From Streptomyces sp. NBC_00513 (GTDB lineage Bacteria; Actinomycetota; Actinomycetes; Streptomycetales; Streptomycetaceae), in contig NZ_CP107845.1 in NCBI RefSeq assembly GCF_041431415.1, positions 5,208,001 to 5,272,000 of the forward strand: a stretch of DNA of 64,000 nt, given 5' to 3'. Positions 24,257 through 34,544 of this stretch are shown piece after piece (within the stretch, counting starts at the first letter, position 1; each line of letters starts with the position of its first letter). The position numbers and the translations under genes were made by a program. The notes under the pieces were generated by a model. It ran no database searches. It was not told the origin of the DNA and was given only the letters and a program-made list of their open reading frames with translations.

Positions 24257-25549
24257 ATGATGCGTACGCGTCCGCTGAAGGTGGCGCTGCTGGGCTGTGG
24301 AGTGGTCGGCTCAGAGGTGGCGCGCATCATGACGACGCACGCCGAAGACCTCACGGCCAGGATCGGCGCGCCCGTCGAGCTCGCCGGCGTGGCCGTGCGC
24401 CGCCCCTCCAAGGTGCGCGAGGGCATCGACCCGGCGCTCATCACCACCGACGCGACCGCCCTCCTCAAACGCGGTGACATCGACGTCGCCATCGAGGTCA
24501 TCGGCGGCATCGAGCCGGCCCGCGCCCTGATCCACACCGCCTTCGAGCACGGCATCTCCGTGGTCTCGGCGAACAAGGCGCTGCTCGCCCAGGACGGCGC
24601 CGCGCTGCACGCCGCGGCCGTCGCCGCCGGGCTGGACCTGTACTACGAGGCGGCCGTCGCCGGCGCCATCCCGCTGGTCCGCCCGATGCGCGAGTCCCTC
24701 GCCGGCGACAAGATCAACCGGGTCATGGGCATCGTCAACGGCACGACGAACTTCATCCTCGACAAGATGGACTCGACGGGCGCCGGCTACCAGGAGGCCC
24801 TCGACGAGGCCACCGCGCTCGGCTACGCCGAGGCCGACCCGACCGCCGACGTCGAGGGCTACGACGCCGCCGCCAAGGCCGCGATCCTCGCCGGCATCGC
24901 CTTCCACACCCGGGTCCGCCTCGACGACGTGTACCGCGAGGGCATGACCGAGGTCAGCGCGGCCGACTTCGCCTCCGCCAAGCGGATGGGCTGCACCATC
25001 AAGCTCCTCGCGATCCTGGAGCGCGCCGCCGACGGCCAGTCCGTCACCGCCCGCGTGCATCCCGCGATGATCCCGCTCAGCCACCCGCTGGCGTCCGTCC
25101 GCGAGGCGTACAACGCCGTCTTCGTCGAGGCGGAGGCCGCCGGTCGGCTCATGTTCTACGGGCCCGGCGCGGGCGGTGCCCCCACCGCGTCCGCGGTCCT
25201 CGGCGACCTCGTCGCCGTCTGCCGCAACAAGCTCGCCGAGGCAACGGGGCCCGGCGAGTCTGCGTACACCCAGCTGCCGGTCAGCACCATGGGCGACGTC
25301 GTCACGCGCTACCACATCAGCCTCGATGTGGCGGACAAGCCGGGCGTCCTCGCCCAGGTGGCGACGACGTTCGCGGAGCACGGTGTCTCCATCGACACCG
25401 TTCGGCAACAGGGCAAGGACGGCGAGGCCTCCCTCGTCGTCGTCACTCACCGCGCGCACGACGCCGCCCTCACCGGGACCGTCGAGGCGCTGCGGAAGCT
25501 GGACACCGTGCGCGGTGTCGCCAGCATCATGCGTGTTGAAGGGGAGTAA
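24257..25549 (+). CDS. hom: Homoserine dehydrogenase
   Basis: A 430-residue enzyme reducing aspartate semialdehyde to homoserine, the branch step to threonine, isoleucine and methionine. The N-terminal Rossmann domain has VALLGCGVVGSEVA; the substrate domain has VSANKALLA, MGIVNGTTNFIL and EADPTADVEGYDAAAK. A C-terminal ACT domain (about 350-430, HISLDVADKPGVLAQVA) is the expected site of threonine feedback. ATG at 24257 is used, with GAAAGG upstream; a second ATG follows at once. Six bases separate it from thrC, so both are cotranscribed. The palindromes upstream suggest control of this operon. Confidence 0.97.
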   Translation: MMRTRPLKVALLGCGVVGSEVARIMTTHAEDLTARIGAPVELAGVAVRRPSKVREGIDPALITTDATALLKRGDIDVAIEVIGGIEPARALIHTAFEHGISVVSANKALLAQDGAALHAAAVAAGLDLYYEAAVAGAIPLVRPMRESLAGDKINRVMGIVNGTTNFILDKMDSTGAGYQEALDEATALGYAEADPTADVEGYDAAAKAAILAGIAFHTRVRLDDVYREGMTEVSAADFASAKRMGCTIKLLAILERAADGQSVTARVHPAMIPLSHPLASVREAYNAVFVEAEAAGRLMFYGPGAGGAPTASAVLGDLVAVCRNKLAEATGPGESAYTQLPVSTMGDVVTRYHISLDVADKPGVLAQVATTFAEHGVSIDTVRQQGKDGEASLVVVTHRAHDAALTGTVEALRKLDTVRGVASIMRVEGE

Positions 25550-25555
25550 GGACCC

Positions 25556-26626
25556 ATGAGCAGCAATCGCACCCATCAGTGGCGCGGCATCATCGAGGAG
25601 TACCGGGACCGCCTGCCGGTCACGGCCACGACTCCGGTGGTCACGCTCCGTGAGGGCGGTACTCCCCTCGTCCCGGCCCAGTTGCTCTCCGAGCGCACGG
25701 GCTGTGAGGTCCACCTGAAGGTCGAGGGTGCCAACCCCACCGGGTCCTTCAAGGACCGCGGCATGACGATGGCGATCACCCGGGCCAAGGAGGAGGGCGC
25801 CAAGGCCGTCATCTGCGCCTCCACCGGCAACACCTCGGCCTCGGCCGCGGCCTACGCGGTCCGCGCCGGCATGGTCTGCGCCGTCCTCGTGCCGCGCGGC
25901 AAGATCGCGCTCGGCAAGATGGGCCAGGCCCTCGTACACGGCGCCAAGATCCTTCAGGTCGACGGCAACTTCGACGACTGCCTGGACCTGGCCCGCGCGC
26001 TGTCCGACAACTACCCGGTGGCGCTGGTCAATTCCGTCAATCCGGTGCGCATCGAGGGTCAGAAGACGGCCGCGTTCGAGATCGTCGACGCGCTCGGCGA
26101 CGCCCCCGACATCCACGTGCTGCCCGTCGGCAACGCCGGCAACATCACCGCGTACTGGAAGGGCTTCAAGGAGTACAAGGCCGACGGCCTGTCCTCCCGT
26201 ACGCCCCGCGTGTGGGGCTTCCAGGCCTCCGGTTCCGCGCCCATCGTGCGCGGCGAGGTCGTCAAGGAGCCGCACACCATCGCCACCGCGATCCGGATCG
26301 GCAACCCGGCCTCCTGGGACTACGCCCTTCAGGCCCGGGACGAGTCGGGCGGTTTCATCGACGAGGTGACGGACCGCCAAATCCTCGCGGCCTACCGCCT
26401 GTTGGCCGCCCAGGAGGGTGTCTTCGTCGAGCCCGCCTCGGCCGCCTCGGTGGCCGGCCTGCTCAAGGCCGTCGATCTCGGCCTGGTCGACCCCGGCCAG
26501 AAGATCGTCTGCACGGTCACCGGCAACGGTCTGAAGGACCCCGACTGGGCCGTCGCCGGCGCCCCGCAGCCCATCACCATTCCGGTGGACGCCGAGGCCG
26601 CGGCCGCCCGCCTCGGTCTGATCTGA
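25556..26626 (+). CDS. thrC: Threonine synthase
   Basis: A 356-residue PLP enzyme converting O-phosphohomoserine to threonine. The PLP Lys is K66 in [23 protein letters not shown] binds substrate phosphate, and [15 protein letters not shown] is the PLP-phosphate loop. It is the short bacterial form without the N-terminal extension of plant enzymes. It follows hom by six bases and is closed by a strong hairpin, so thrB is transcribed separately. Confidence 0.97.
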   Translation: MSSNRTHQWRGIIEEYRDRLPVTATTPVVTLREGGTPLVPAQLLSERTGCEVHLKVEGANPTGSFKDRGMTMAITRAKEEGAKAVICASTGNTSASAAAYAVRAGMVCAVLVPRGKIALGKMGQALVHGAKILQVDGNFDDCLDLARALSDNYPVALVNSVNPVRIEGQKTAAFEIVDALGDAPDIHVLPVGNAGNITAYWKGFKEYKADGLSSRTPRVWGFQASGSAPIVRGEVVKEPHTIATAIRIGNPASWDYALQARDESGGFIDEVTDRQILAAYRLLAAQEGVFVEPASAASVAGLLKAVDLGLVDPGQKIVCTVTGNGLKDPDWAVAGAPQPITIPVDAEAAAARLGLI

Positions 26627-26942
26627 CCCCGGGGTCCGACCCCGGTCGGATCCCTCGCCGAGTCGCCGGATTCCGGAAGTCCCCGGAATCCGGCAACTCG
26701 GTCCGTACGGCACAAAAGACAACGGAATTCAGCGGAAGAACACGACACGCATCGTGCGCCTCCTGTGCGCCCTATGTCGCGAGAGAACCTTCCTTCGATA
26801 CGCTGTACTCACATCCGCCACCGCGCATATGACTCGGTGCTGCCCCAAGGGCCTTCGGGTGTCGTACGTTCTCCAGTACATTCGCAGCGAAGATCCCGCC
26901 CAGCACCAGATCTCGCACAGTCACAAGGAGTGTCATCGACCG
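26627..26942. other. thrC-thrB intergenic region
   Basis: 316 bp containing the thrC terminator near its start and, near its end, the thrB ribosome-binding site AAGGAG. The middle is less GC-rich than the genes and probably holds the thrB promoter; TACATT at 26877-26882 is a possible -10 without a good -35. An open frame runs in phase into thrB but lacks gene-like codon use. Confidence 0.5.
26659..26700 (+). terminator. Hairpin after thrC
   Basis: A perfect 12-bp stem (GCCGGATTCCGG with CCGGAATCCGGC), six-base loop, extended by CGAGT/ACTCG after one mismatch. It lies 33 bases past the thrC stop, without a U-run. Confidence 0.85.
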
Positions 26943-27869
26943 ATGGCAGGTCCAGCGTTCCGCGCCGCCGCCGTACGAGTGCGCGTCCCCGCCAGCAGCG
27001 CCAACCTCGGCCCGGGCTTCGACGCCCTCGGTCTGGCCCTGGGGCTCTACGACGACGTGGTCGTCCGGGTCGCCGACTCCGGCCTGAACATCGACATCGC
27101 GGGTGAGGGCGCCGACACCCTCCCGCGCGACGAGAGCCACCTCCTCGTGCGTTCCATGCGCACCGCCTTCGACCTGCTGGGCGGACAGCCGCGCGGCCTG
27201 GAGGTCGTCTGTGCCAACCGGATCCCGCACGGTCGTGGCCTGGGCTCCTCCTCCGCCGCGATCTGCGCCGGCATCGTCGCCGCCCGCGCGGTGACCATAG
27301 GCGGGGAGGCGAAGCTCGACGACGCCGCGCTGCTGGAACTCGCCACCGAGATCGAGGGTCACCCCGACAACGTCGCCGCCTGTCTCCTCGGCGGCTTCAC
27401 CCTTGCCTGGATGGACGGCGGCAGCGCCAAGGCCATCCGTATGGAGCCCGCGGATTCCATCGTTCCGGTGGTCTTCGTGCCGTCCAAGCCGGTCCTGACC
27501 GAGACCGCGCGCGGCCTGCTGCCGCGCACCGTCCCGCACGTGGACGCGGCCGTCAACGCGGGTCGTGCGGGCCTGCTCGTGGAAGCCCTGACCAGGCGTC
27601 CCGAGCTGCTGCTGCCCGCCACCGAGGACCGGTTGCACCAGGAATACCGGTCCCCGGCGATGCCCGAGAGCGTGGCACTCGTGGGCCGACTGCGGGCGGA
27701 CGGAATTCCCGCGGTCATCTCCGGCGCGGGCCCCACGGTCCTCGCGCTGGTCGACAACGGTGCGGCCGACAAGGTCGCGCGGCTCGCGGGCGAGGGGTGG
27801 GCCGCGAACCGGCTCGCCCTCGACGCCGCGGGCGCGAGCGTACTTCCGCTGGGCACGCAGGGCGGCTGA
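26943..27869 (+). CDS. thrB: Homoserine kinase
   Basis: A 308-residue GHMP kinase phosphorylating homoserine to O-phosphohomoserine, the ThrC substrate. GHMP motifs: VPASSANLGPGFD at the N-terminus, the ATP-binding PHGRGLGSSSAAICAG (about residues 95-110) and the C-terminal AVISGAGPTVLALV. ATG at 26943 follows AAGGAG by 12 bases, slightly long spacing. It is separated from thrC by a terminator, so it has its own promoter. Confidence 0.97.
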   Translation: MAGPAFRAAAVRVRVPASSANLGPGFDALGLALGLYDDVVVRVADSGLNIDIAGEGADTLPRDESHLLVRSMRTAFDLLGGQPRGLEVVCANRIPHGRGLGSSSAAICAGIVAARAVTIGGEAKLDDAALLELATEIEGHPDNVAACLLGGFTLAWMDGGSAKAIRMEPADSIVPVVFVPSKPVLTETARGLLPRTVPHVDAAVNAGRAGLLVEALTRRPELLLPATEDRLHQEYRSPAMPESVALVGRLRADGIPAVISGAGPTVLALVDNGAADKVARLAGEGWAANRLALDAAGASVLPLGTQGG

Positions 27870-28345
27870 GCCTTTCCCGAATGGCCGCGGCCGAAAAGGC
27901 GCGGCCGAAAAGGGGAAGGCCGGCCAGTGACCAGGGCGGGCGGCCGGGCAGGCCGCTCGCGCGGAAGGGCGTTACAGCCGGTGATTGAGAGGGGGAATGT
28001 CTGTTGGATCCGGTAGTGTTAGTCTCAAGTGCGCATCCGAAGCCGCCATGGCTCGGTGCTCAGTGTCCCCATTCGGGACCACCTTTCTTCCGGGAGCCTC
28101 CCCGACTGCTTTGATCGCCACCAGCAGTTTCGAGCACGCTCCGGAATCGGCGTGACATTCCCACGCTTTCAGCTCGGGGGCTTCTCGCCGGAACCACCCA
28201 CGCACGTTTCTCTCCGCCGTATCCCTATCGGCGGACCACCGCCCCGGCCGCGGTCCATGACCCATCAAGTCGTGGTCCGTTGTCGGACAGCACAACCGGT
28301 CGCCGAGCCAGACAGGCCGACGTCCGCTCCAGGGAAGGACCCTTC
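27870..28345. other. Long region upstream of rho
   Basis: 476 bp without a convincing gene. It begins with a possible thrB terminator (CCTTTCCC 27871-27878 with GGGGAAGG 27912-27919, enclosing GGCCGCGGCC). A relatively AT-rich patch near 27980-28025 is the likeliest rho promoter (weak -10 TAGTGT, 28014-28019), which would leave a ~320-nt leader. Long rho leaders are known to support autoregulation elsewhere. A 106-codon open frame at 28029-28349 overlaps the rho start but lacks a ribosome-binding site. Confidence 0.5.
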
Positions 28346-30529
28346 GTGAGCGACACCACCGATCTGATGGGCGCTGCCGACACCAACGTCGACACCAGTG
28401 CCCCCGCCGCGGGCGCCGCGCCCAAGCGTCGCCGCTCCGGCACCGGCCTCGACGGCATGGTCCTGGCCGAGCTTCAGCAGGTCGCGTCCGGCCTCGGCAT
28501 CAGGGGCACCGCGCGCATGCGCAAGAGCCAGCTGATCGAGGTCATCAAGGAGGCGCAGGCGGGCGGCAGCGCCCCCAAGGCCGCCGCCGCGGACACCGCC
28601 GAGGCCAAGCCGAAGCGCCGCGCCACCAGCAAGGCCCGCACGGGCGACGTCGCCGCCGAGGCGCCCGTCGAGAAGGCCGCGCAGCAGTCCCAGATCGACA
28701 TCCCGGGCCAGCCGGCGGGGGGCCCCTCCCGCGCGAGCGAAGCCGAGCGGGAGGAAGCCCCGGCCGGCGAGCGTCGCCGCCGTCGCGCCACCGCCCCCTC
28801 CGGAAGCCCGGAGTCCGCGGCGCCCGTCGCCGTGCAGGTCGAGCAGAAGACCGAGACCGCCCCCGCCGCGCAGACCGACGTCAAGGCCGAGGCCGCGACC
28901 GCCGTCTCCGGTGGACAGGGTCAGGCCCAGGAGGCCGGCGAGGGTCGTGGACGCCGCGACCGTCGCGACCGCGGTGACCGTGCCGAGCGCGGCGACGGCC
29001 GGCGCGAGCGCCGTGACCGCGGCGCCAAGGCCGACGACCAGGGCCAGGCCGGTCAGGGTCAGGGCCAGGCCGGCCAGACCCAGACGGGTCAGGGCCAGGC
29101 GGGTCAGAGCCAGGCGGGTCAGGGCGCTCAGGGCGGAGGCCGGCAGGACCGCGCCGACCGCCAGGACCGCGCCGATCGCCAGGACCGCGGTGACCGTCAG
29201 CAGCAGGGCGGCCGCGGCCAGGGTCAGAACCAGGGCCAGCAGGGTCGTCAGGACCGTCAGGACAACGGCCCCCAGGACGACTTCGACGGTGAGGACGGCC
29301 GTCGCGGCCGTCGTGGCCGCTACCGCGACCGTCGTGGCCGTCGCGGCCGTGACGAGTTCGCGCCGAGCGAGCCGCAGGTCGCCGACGACGACGTGCTGAT
29401 CCCCGTCGCGGGCATCCTCGACATCCTCGACAACTACGCGTTCATCCGGACCTCGGGCTACCTGCCCGGCCCGAACGACGTGTACGTCTCCCTCGCCCAG
29501 GTCCGCAAGGCCGGTCTGCGCAAGGGCGACCACACCACCGGTGCGGTCCGCCAGCCCAAGGACGGCGAGCGCCGCGAGAAGTTCAACGCCCTCGTGCGCC
29601 TGGACTCCGTCAACGGCATGGCGCCCGAATCCGGCCGCGGCCGGCCGGAGTTCCAGAAGCTGACGCCCCTGTACCCGCAGGACCGGCTCCGTCTGGAGAC
29701 CGACCCGGGCGTGCTGACGACCCGCATCATCGACCTCGTCGCGCCGATCGGCAAGGGCCAGCGCGGTCTGATCGTGGCCCCGCCGAAGACCGGCAAGACC
29801 ATGATCATGCAGGCCATCGCCAACGCGATCACGGTCAACAACCCCGAGTGCCACCTGATGGTCGTCCTGGTCGACGAGCGTCCGGAAGAGGTCACCGACA
29901 TGCAGCGGTCGGTCAAGGGCGAGGTCATCTCCTCGACCTTCGACCGTCCGGCCGAGGACCACACCACCGTCGCCGAGCTGGCCATCGAGCGCGCCAAGCG
30001 TCTCGTCGAGCTGGGTCACGACGTGGTCGTCCTGCTGGACTCCATCACCCGTCTGGGCCGCGCGTACAACCTCGCCGCCCCCGCCTCCGGCCGCATCCTG
30101 TCCGGTGGTGTCGACTCGACCGCGCTGTACCCGCCGAAGCGCTTCTTCGGTGCCGCGCGCAACATCGAGGACGGCGGCTCGCTGACCATCCTGGCCACCG
30201 CGCTGGTCGACACCGGCTCGCGCATGGACGAGGTGATCTTCGAGGAGTTCAAGGGCACCGGCAACATGGAGCTCAAGCTCGACCGCAAGCTCGCCGACAA
30301 GCGCATCTTCCCGGCCGTCGACGTCGACCCGTCGGGCACCCGCAAGGAGGAGATCCTCCTCAACGCGGAGGAGCTCGCCATCGTTTGGAAGCTGCGCCGG
30401 GTGCTGCACGCACTCGACTCGCAGCAGGCGATCGAGCTGCTGCTCGACAAGATGAAGCAGACGAAGTCGAACGCCGAGTTCCTGATGCAGATCGCCAAGA
30501 CGACGCCCGCGGGCAAGAACGACGACTGA
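28346..30529 (+). CDS. rho: Transcription termination factor Rho
   Basis: A 727-residue hexameric RNA helicase that ends transcription, far longer than the ~420-residue E. coli protein. The N-terminal helical domain is at about 30-75 ([16 protein letters not shown]). A ~250-residue disordered, basic and Gln/Gly/Arg-rich insertion follows. The cold-shock-like RNA-binding domain starts near [20 protein letters not shown]. The ATPase has Walker A PPKTGKT (479-485), a Walker [14 protein letters not shown], and the [12 protein letters not shown] region. GTG at 28346 follows AGGGAAGGA. Insertions of this kind are typical of actinobacterial Rho and add RNA affinity. Confidence 0.98.
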   Translation: MSDTTDLMGAADTNVDTSAPAAGAAPKRRRSGTGLDGMVLAELQQVASGLGIRGTARMRKSQLIEVIKEAQAGGSAPKAAAADTAEAKPKRRATSKARTGDVAAEAPVEKAAQQSQIDIPGQPAGGPSRASEAEREEAPAGERRRRRATAPSGSPESAAPVAVQVEQKTETAPAAQTDVKAEAATAVSGGQGQAQEAGEGRGRRDRRDRGDRAERGDGRRERRDRGAKADDQGQAGQGQGQAGQTQTGQGQAGQSQAGQGAQGGGRQDRADRQDRADRQDRGDRQQQGGRGQGQNQGQQGRQDRQDNGPQDDFDGEDGRRGRRGRYRDRRGRRGRDEFAPSEPQVADDDVLIPVAGILDILDNYAFIRTSGYLPGPNDVYVSLAQVRKAGLRKGDHTTGAVRQPKDGERREKFNALVRLDSVNGMAPESGRGRPEFQKLTPLYPQDRLRLETDPGVLTTRIIDLVAPIGKGQRGLIVAPPKTGKTMIMQAIANAITVNNPECHLMVVLVDERPEEVTDMQRSVKGEVISSTFDRPAEDHTTVAELAIERAKRLVELGHDVVVLLDSITRLGRAYNLAAPASGRILSGGVDSTALYPPKRFFGAARNIEDGGSLTILATALVDTGSRMDEVIFEEFKGTGNMELKLDRKLADKRIFPAVDVDPSGTRKEEILLNAEELAIVWKLRRVLHALDSQQAIELLLDKMKQTKSNAEFLMQIAKTTPAGKNDD
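29020..29275 (+). repeat. Gln/Gly- and Asp/Arg-coding repeats in rho
   Basis: Imperfect units encode [10 protein letters not shown] runs, followed by an Asp-Arg-Ala-Asp-Arg-Gln hexapeptide (18 bp) repeated about three times. All units are multiples of three bases, so unit gain or loss would keep frame. Confidence 0.8.
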
Positions 30530-30900
30530 CCGTCGCCGTAGCCGCACGTCCGACCGAAACCGCCCCCGCCGCACTCCGCGGAAGGGGCGGTTTCGTCGTG
30601 TACGGGCACTGACGGCGTACGCCGGTTCGTACACGCGGCGTACACACTGTCGGCACTCGGTGCGACGTTCGACACACTCCCGCCCCTTCGGCACCCCCCT
30701 GCGCGCCGCCCCCTTCCGTCGGGAAACCCCAGGCGAGCGCGCCGCGGCGCGGCGCGGATCCCCGGGCCGGCGGCCCGTGAGGCGGCCCGATCACGCCCGC
30801 GGGCGTGGAACCCTGAAGGACGTTAGTCCGTCTGTGTCAGGGGGCAGCAGGGGGAGATCGGCCGACCGGGCCGGGCGCCGTACGCAGGACTGAGGAGACC
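30530..30900. other. rho-LCP intergenic region
   Basis: 371 bp containing the rho terminator and then a GC-rich stretch with no gene visible. The region just before 30901 includes CGTTAGTCCGTCTGTGTCAG, where the promoter of the LCP gene may lie. No RNA gene recognised. Confidence 0.5.
30556..30594 (+). terminator. Terminator of rho
   Basis: GAAACCGCCCC (30556-30566) pairs perfectly with GGGGCGGTTTC (30584-30594) and ends in a short T run within the right arm. It is 26 bases after the rho stop. Confidence 0.9.
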
Positions 30901-32007
30901 ATGACCGAGGACAGCACGGGCCGCCGCGCCGCAGGCGGAGGGCGCCGACGCAAGCCGCCGCCGCGGCGCCGCAAGGCCCTCACCGTCGTCGCCTGGACGG
31001 CCGCCGGCGTGGTCGTGTTGGGCGGCGGGGGACTGGGTTACTTCTACTTCAAGTTCAACGGGAACCTGAAGAGCGTCGACATCGACCAGGCCCTCGGCAC
31101 CGACCGCCCGCAGAACGTCGACAACGGCTCCATGGACATCCTGGTCCTCGGCTCGGACTCCCGCGGCGGAGCCAACGGCGAGTACGGCCGCGACGACGGC
31201 GGCTCGGCCCGCTCCGACACCGCGATGATCATCCACCTGTACGAGGGCCACAAGAAGGCGAGCGTGGTGTCGATACCGCGCGACACCATCGTGAAGCGCC
31301 CCTCCTGCGAGACCTCGGACGGCAAGACCGACAAGGGCGGCAACCGCTCGCAGTTCAACGAGGCCTTCACGGTCGGCGGGGCCGTCTGCGCGGTCAAGAC
31401 CGTCGAGAAGATGTCGGGGATCCGCATGGACCACTACATCGAGGTCGACTTCACGGGCTTCAAGAAGATCATCGACAACCTCGGCGGCGTCGAGGTCACC
31501 ACCACCAAGCCGATCAAGGACGGCGCCAGCCACCTGAACCTGCCGGCCGGCGTGAACAAGCTCAACGGCGAACAGGCCCTCGGCCTCGTCCGGACCCGCA
31601 AGAGCGTCGGCGACGGCAGCGACCTGGGACGAATACAACTCCAGCAGGCCTTCATCAAGGCGCTGATCAAGCAGGTCAAGAACGTCGGCGTCTTCGACAA
31701 CCCCAAACGGCTGCTCGACCTCGCGGACTCCGCCACCAAGGCGATCACCACCGACCGGGCGCTCGGCGACGTGAAGTCCCTGATGGGCTTCGCACAGGGA
31801 CTCCAGGGCATCGACGGCGCGGACATGCAGATGATCACCCTCCCGGTGGCCGGCGACCCCGTCGACCCCAACCGGGTCGTCCCCCTCGCCAAGGAGTCGA
31901 AGATGGTCTGGGACTCCCTGCTCGCCGACCAGCCGATTCCGGCCGAGGCCACGGCGGACTCGGCGGGGGACAAGGGCACGGCCGGGTCGATCGTGCAGAG
32001 CCCCTGA
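30901..32007 (+). CDS. LytR-CpsA-Psr (LCP) family ligase
   Basis: A 368-residue type II membrane protein: a basic cytoplasmic start (RRRKPPPRRRK), one transmembrane helix (about 25-45), then an extracytoplasmic LCP domain. LCP signatures include MDILVLGSDSRGG, RSDTAMIIHL, VVSIPRDTIV, FNEAFTVGG and the Arg-rich ALGLVRTRKSVGDGSDLGRIQLQQ. These enzymes transfer undecaprenyl-linked polymers such as teichoic acid or glycans onto peptidoglycan. It lies upstream of rpmE and on the same strand as a WecA-type glycolipid enzyme 5 kb away. ATG at 30901 follows TGAGGAG. Confidence 0.93.
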   Translation: MTEDSTGRRAAGGGRRRKPPPRRRKALTVVAWTAAGVVVLGGGGLGYFYFKFNGNLKSVDIDQALGTDRPQNVDNGSMDILVLGSDSRGGANGEYGRDDGGSARSDTAMIIHLYEGHKKASVVSIPRDTIVKRPSCETSDGKTDKGGNRSQFNEAFTVGGAVCAVKTVEKMSGIRMDHYIEVDFTGFKKIIDNLGGVEVTTTKPIKDGASHLNLPAGVNKLNGEQALGLVRTRKSVGDGSDLGRIQLQQAFIKALIKQVKNVGVFDNPKRLLDLADSATKAITTDRALGDVKSLMGFAQGLQGIDGADMQMITLPVAGDPVDPNRVVPLAKESKMVWDSLLADQPIPAEATADSAGDKGTAGSIVQSP

Positions 32008-32093
32008 CGCGAGTCACCGCAGGTCAGGACGGTTCCTCCGGGGGCCGGAATAGATGCCCGCCGCTCCCTGTTGAGGAGGGCGTCCTCAGAATT

Positions 32094-32121
32094 TTGACAG
32101 GCGGCCCGGTCCTGGCAGACT
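32094..32121 (+). promoter_or_regulatory. Candidate promoter of rpmE
   Basis: TTGACA (32094-32099) is a perfect vegetative -35; CAGACT (32116-32121) is 16 bases downstream and resembles the TAGACT -10 of Streptomyces rRNA promoters. Position ~77 bases before the rpmE start leaves a leader of roughly 70 nt. Confidence 0.65.
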
Positions 32122-32197
32122 GGTCTGTCGGCCCCGGTTCACGCAGCGCGCAATTCGGCTCCTGCGACCCGGCGCCCTCCCGAATCTAGGAGACACC

Positions 32198-32416
32198 TTG
32201 AAGCGCGATGTTCACCCCCAGTACGTCGAGACCCAGGTCAGCTGCACCTGTGGCGCGTCGTTCACCACCCGTAGCACCCTGACCGAGGGCACCATCCGTG
32301 CCGAGGTCTGCTCCGAGTGCCACCCGTTCTACACGGGCAAGCAGAAGATCCTCGACACCGGTGGCCGTGTGGCCCGCTTCGAGGCCCGCTTCGGCAAGGC
32401 TGCCGGCTCGAAGTAG
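32198..32416 (+). CDS. rpmE: 50S ribosomal protein L31, zinc-binding form
   Basis: A 72-residue ribosomal protein. It is the C+ type: Cys16, Cys18, Cys38 and Cys41 (CTCG and CSEC) can bind zinc. Streptomyces usually also has a Cys-free paralogue made under Zur control when zinc is scarce; it is not in this window. The start is TTG at 32198, with TAGGAG seven bases upstream, giving the family start MKRDVHPQY. It precedes prfA, as in many actinobacteria. Confidence 0.97.
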   Translation: MKRDVHPQYVETQVSCTCGASFTTRSTLTEGTIRAEVCSECHPFYTGKQKILDTGGRVARFEARFGKAAGSK

Positions 32417-32524
32417 CGAGCCTCCGGCGCCGGATCCCGGCTGCGCACCGTTTCACACGGGGGCAGCCGGGCCGGCGCCTTTCTCGTCCCGCAGCCCTTT
32501 CTCACTTATCTCCAGGAGCCCCCG

Positions 32525-33604
32525 ATGTTCGAGGCGGTCGAGGAACTGATCGGCGAGCACGCCGATCTGGAAAAGAAGCTCGCCGACCCTTCGGTCCACT
32601 CCGATCAGGCCAACGCCCGCAAGCTGAACAAGCGCTACGCGGAGCTCACGCCGATCGTCGCCACCTTCCGCGCGTGGAAGCAGGCGGCCGAGGACATCGA
32701 GACGGCCAAGGAGTTCGCGGCGACCGACCCCGACTTCGCCGCCGAGGCCAAGGAACTGACCGCACAGCGCGAAGAGCTCACCGAGAAGCTCCGCCTGCTG
32801 CTCGTTCCGCGCGACCCCAGCGACGACAAGGACGTGCTCCTCGAGGTCAAGGCCGGCGCGGGCGGTGACGAGTCCGCCCTCTTCGCGGGCGACCTGCTGC
32901 GCATGTACCTGCGCTACGCCGAGCGCGTGGGCTGGAAGACCGAGATCATCGACGCCACCGAGTCCGAACTCGGCGGCTACAAGGACGTACAGGTCTCCGT
33001 CCGCACCAAGGGCGGCAACGGCGCGACCGAGCCCGGCCAGGGTGTCTGGGCCCGCCTGAAGTACGAGGGCGGCGTGCACCGCGTCCAGCGCGTGCCGGCC
33101 ACCGAGTCCCAGGGCCGCATCCACACCTCCGCCGCCGGCGTGCTCGTCACCCCGGAAGCCGAGGAGGTCGAGGTCGAGGTCAACATGAACGACCTCCGCA
33201 TCGACGTGTACCGCTCCTCGGGTCCCGGCGGCCAGTCCGTCAACACCACCGACTCGGCCGTGCGCATCACGCACCTCCCGACCGGTGTCGTCGCGTCCTG
33301 CCAGAACGAGAAGAGCCAGCTCCAGAACAAGGAGCAGGCCATGCGCATCCTGCGCTCGCGGCTGCTCGCCGCGGCCCAGGAAGCCGCCGAGCAGGAGGCC
33401 TCCGACGTGCGCCGCAGCCAGGTGCGCAGCGTGGACCGGTCCGAGAAGATCCGCACGTACAACTACCCGGAAAACCGGATCTCGGACCACCGGACCGGCT
33501 TCAAGGCGTACAACTTGGACCAGGTGCTCGACGGCGACCTCGACCCGGTCATCCAGGCCTGCGTCGACACCGACTCCGCGGCCAAGCTCGCGGCCGCCCA
33601 CTGA
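32525..33604 (+). CDS. prfA: Peptide chain release factor 1
   Basis: A 359-residue RF1 that recognises UAA and UAG. The codon-reading tripeptide P191-A-T193 lies in [10 protein letters not shown], and the hydrolysis motif G235-G-Q237 is in [10 protein letters not shown]; its Gln is the substrate of the PrmC methyltransferase encoded next. RF2 would carry SPF instead. ATG at 32525 has CAGGAG upstream. It forms a cluster with rpmE, prmC and tsaC. Confidence 0.98.
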   Translation: MFEAVEELIGEHADLEKKLADPSVHSDQANARKLNKRYAELTPIVATFRAWKQAAEDIETAKEFAATDPDFAAEAKELTAQREELTEKLRLLLVPRDPSDDKDVLLEVKAGAGGDESALFAGDLLRMYLRYAERVGWKTEIIDATESELGGYKDVQVSVRTKGGNGATEPGQGVWARLKYEGGVHRVQRVPATESQGRIHTSAAGVLVTPEAEEVEVEVNMNDLRIDVYRSSGPGGQSVNTTDSAVRITHLPTGVVASCQNEKSQLQNKEQAMRILRSRLLAAAQEAAEQEASDVRRSQVRSVDRSEKIRTYNYPENRISDHRTGFKAYNLDQVLDGDLDPVIQACVDTDSAAKLAAAH

Positions 33605-33652
33605 TCCAGACCCGCACCACCCCCCCGTACGACAGCAGCCCGGAGGACCAGC

Positions 33653-34498
33653 GTGAACTTGCTGCTTGCCGAGGTGGCCCAGGCCACCCAGCGGCTGGCC
33701 GCCGCCGGCGTGCCCTCACCGCGCTTCGACGCCGAGGAACTCGCGGCCTTCGTGCACGGCGTCAAACGGGGGGAACTGCACCACGTCAAGGACACCGACT
33801 TCGACGCCCGGTACTGGGAGACCATCGCCCGGCGCGAGGCCCGCGAGCCGCTCCAGCACATCACCGGCCGCGCCTTCTTCCGGTATCTGGAGCTCCAGGT
33901 GGGCCCCGGGGTCTTCGTGCCCCGGCCCGAGACCGAGTCGGTCGTCGACTGGGCCATACAGGCCGTCCGGGCGATGGACGTCGTCGAACCGCTGATCGTG
34001 GACCTGTGCGCCGGGTCCGGGGCCATCGCCCTGGCCATGGCCCAGGAGGTGCCGCGCTCGCGCGTGCACGCGGTCGAGCTGTCCGAGGACGCCCTCCAGT
34101 GGACCCGCAAGAACGCCGAGGGCTCCCGGGTCACCGTCCACCAGGGCGACGCGCTGAGCGCGCTGCCCGAGCTGGACGGCCAGGTGGACCTGGTGATCTC
34201 GAACCCGCCGTACATCCCGCTCACCGAGTGGGAGTACGTCGCCCCCGAGGCCCGCGACCACGACCCCGAGATGGCGCTGTTCTCCGGCGAGGACGGCCTC
34301 GACACCATCCGAGGCATCGAGCGCACCGCCCACCGGCTGCTGCGACCCGGCGGGATCGTCGTCATCGAGCACGCCGACACCCAGGGCGGCCAGGTCCCGT
34401 GGATCTTCGCCGAGGAGCGTGGCTGGGCCGACGCGGCCGACCACCCCGACCTCAACAACCGCCCGCGCTTCGCGACCGCCCGCAAGGCCCTGCCGTGA
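33653..34498 (+). CDS. prmC: Release factor glutamine methyltransferase
   Basis: A 281-residue SAM-dependent enzyme that N5-methylates the GGQ glutamine of release factors. A helical N-terminal substrate domain (to ~80) precedes the Rossmann methyltransferase domain with [15 protein letters not shown] (SAM) and the catalytic NPPY in ISNPPYIP. It starts with GTG at 33653 after GGAGGAC and follows prfA by 48 bp, the usual partnership. Confidence 0.96.
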   Translation: MNLLLAEVAQATQRLAAAGVPSPRFDAEELAAFVHGVKRGELHHVKDTDFDARYWETIARREAREPLQHITGRAFFRYLELQVGPGVFVPRPETESVVDWAIQAVRAMDVVEPLIVDLCAGSGAIALAMAQEVPRSRVHAVELSEDALQWTRKNAEGSRVTVHQGDALSALPELDGQVDLVISNPPYIPLTEWEYVAPEARDHDPEMALFSGEDGLDTIRGIERTAHRLLRPGGIVVIEHADTQGGQVPWIFAEERGWADAADHPDLNNRPRFATARKALP

Positions 34499-34544
34499 GC
34501 GCGCCCCTTCCCGCCACCACCCCGCTGCTTGAGGAGGCCCGCTG

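Noticed and set aside
26754..26942. In-frame N-terminal extension of thrB
   Set aside because: The extra 63 residues are not homoserine-kinase-like, codon use is poor, and AAGGAG plus the family start place the true start at 26943.
28029..28349. 106-codon open frame in the rho leader
   Set aside because: It overlaps the rho start, has no ribosome-binding site, and its composition does not show the G/C-ending codon bias of real genes here. A leader peptide is conceivable but unsupported.
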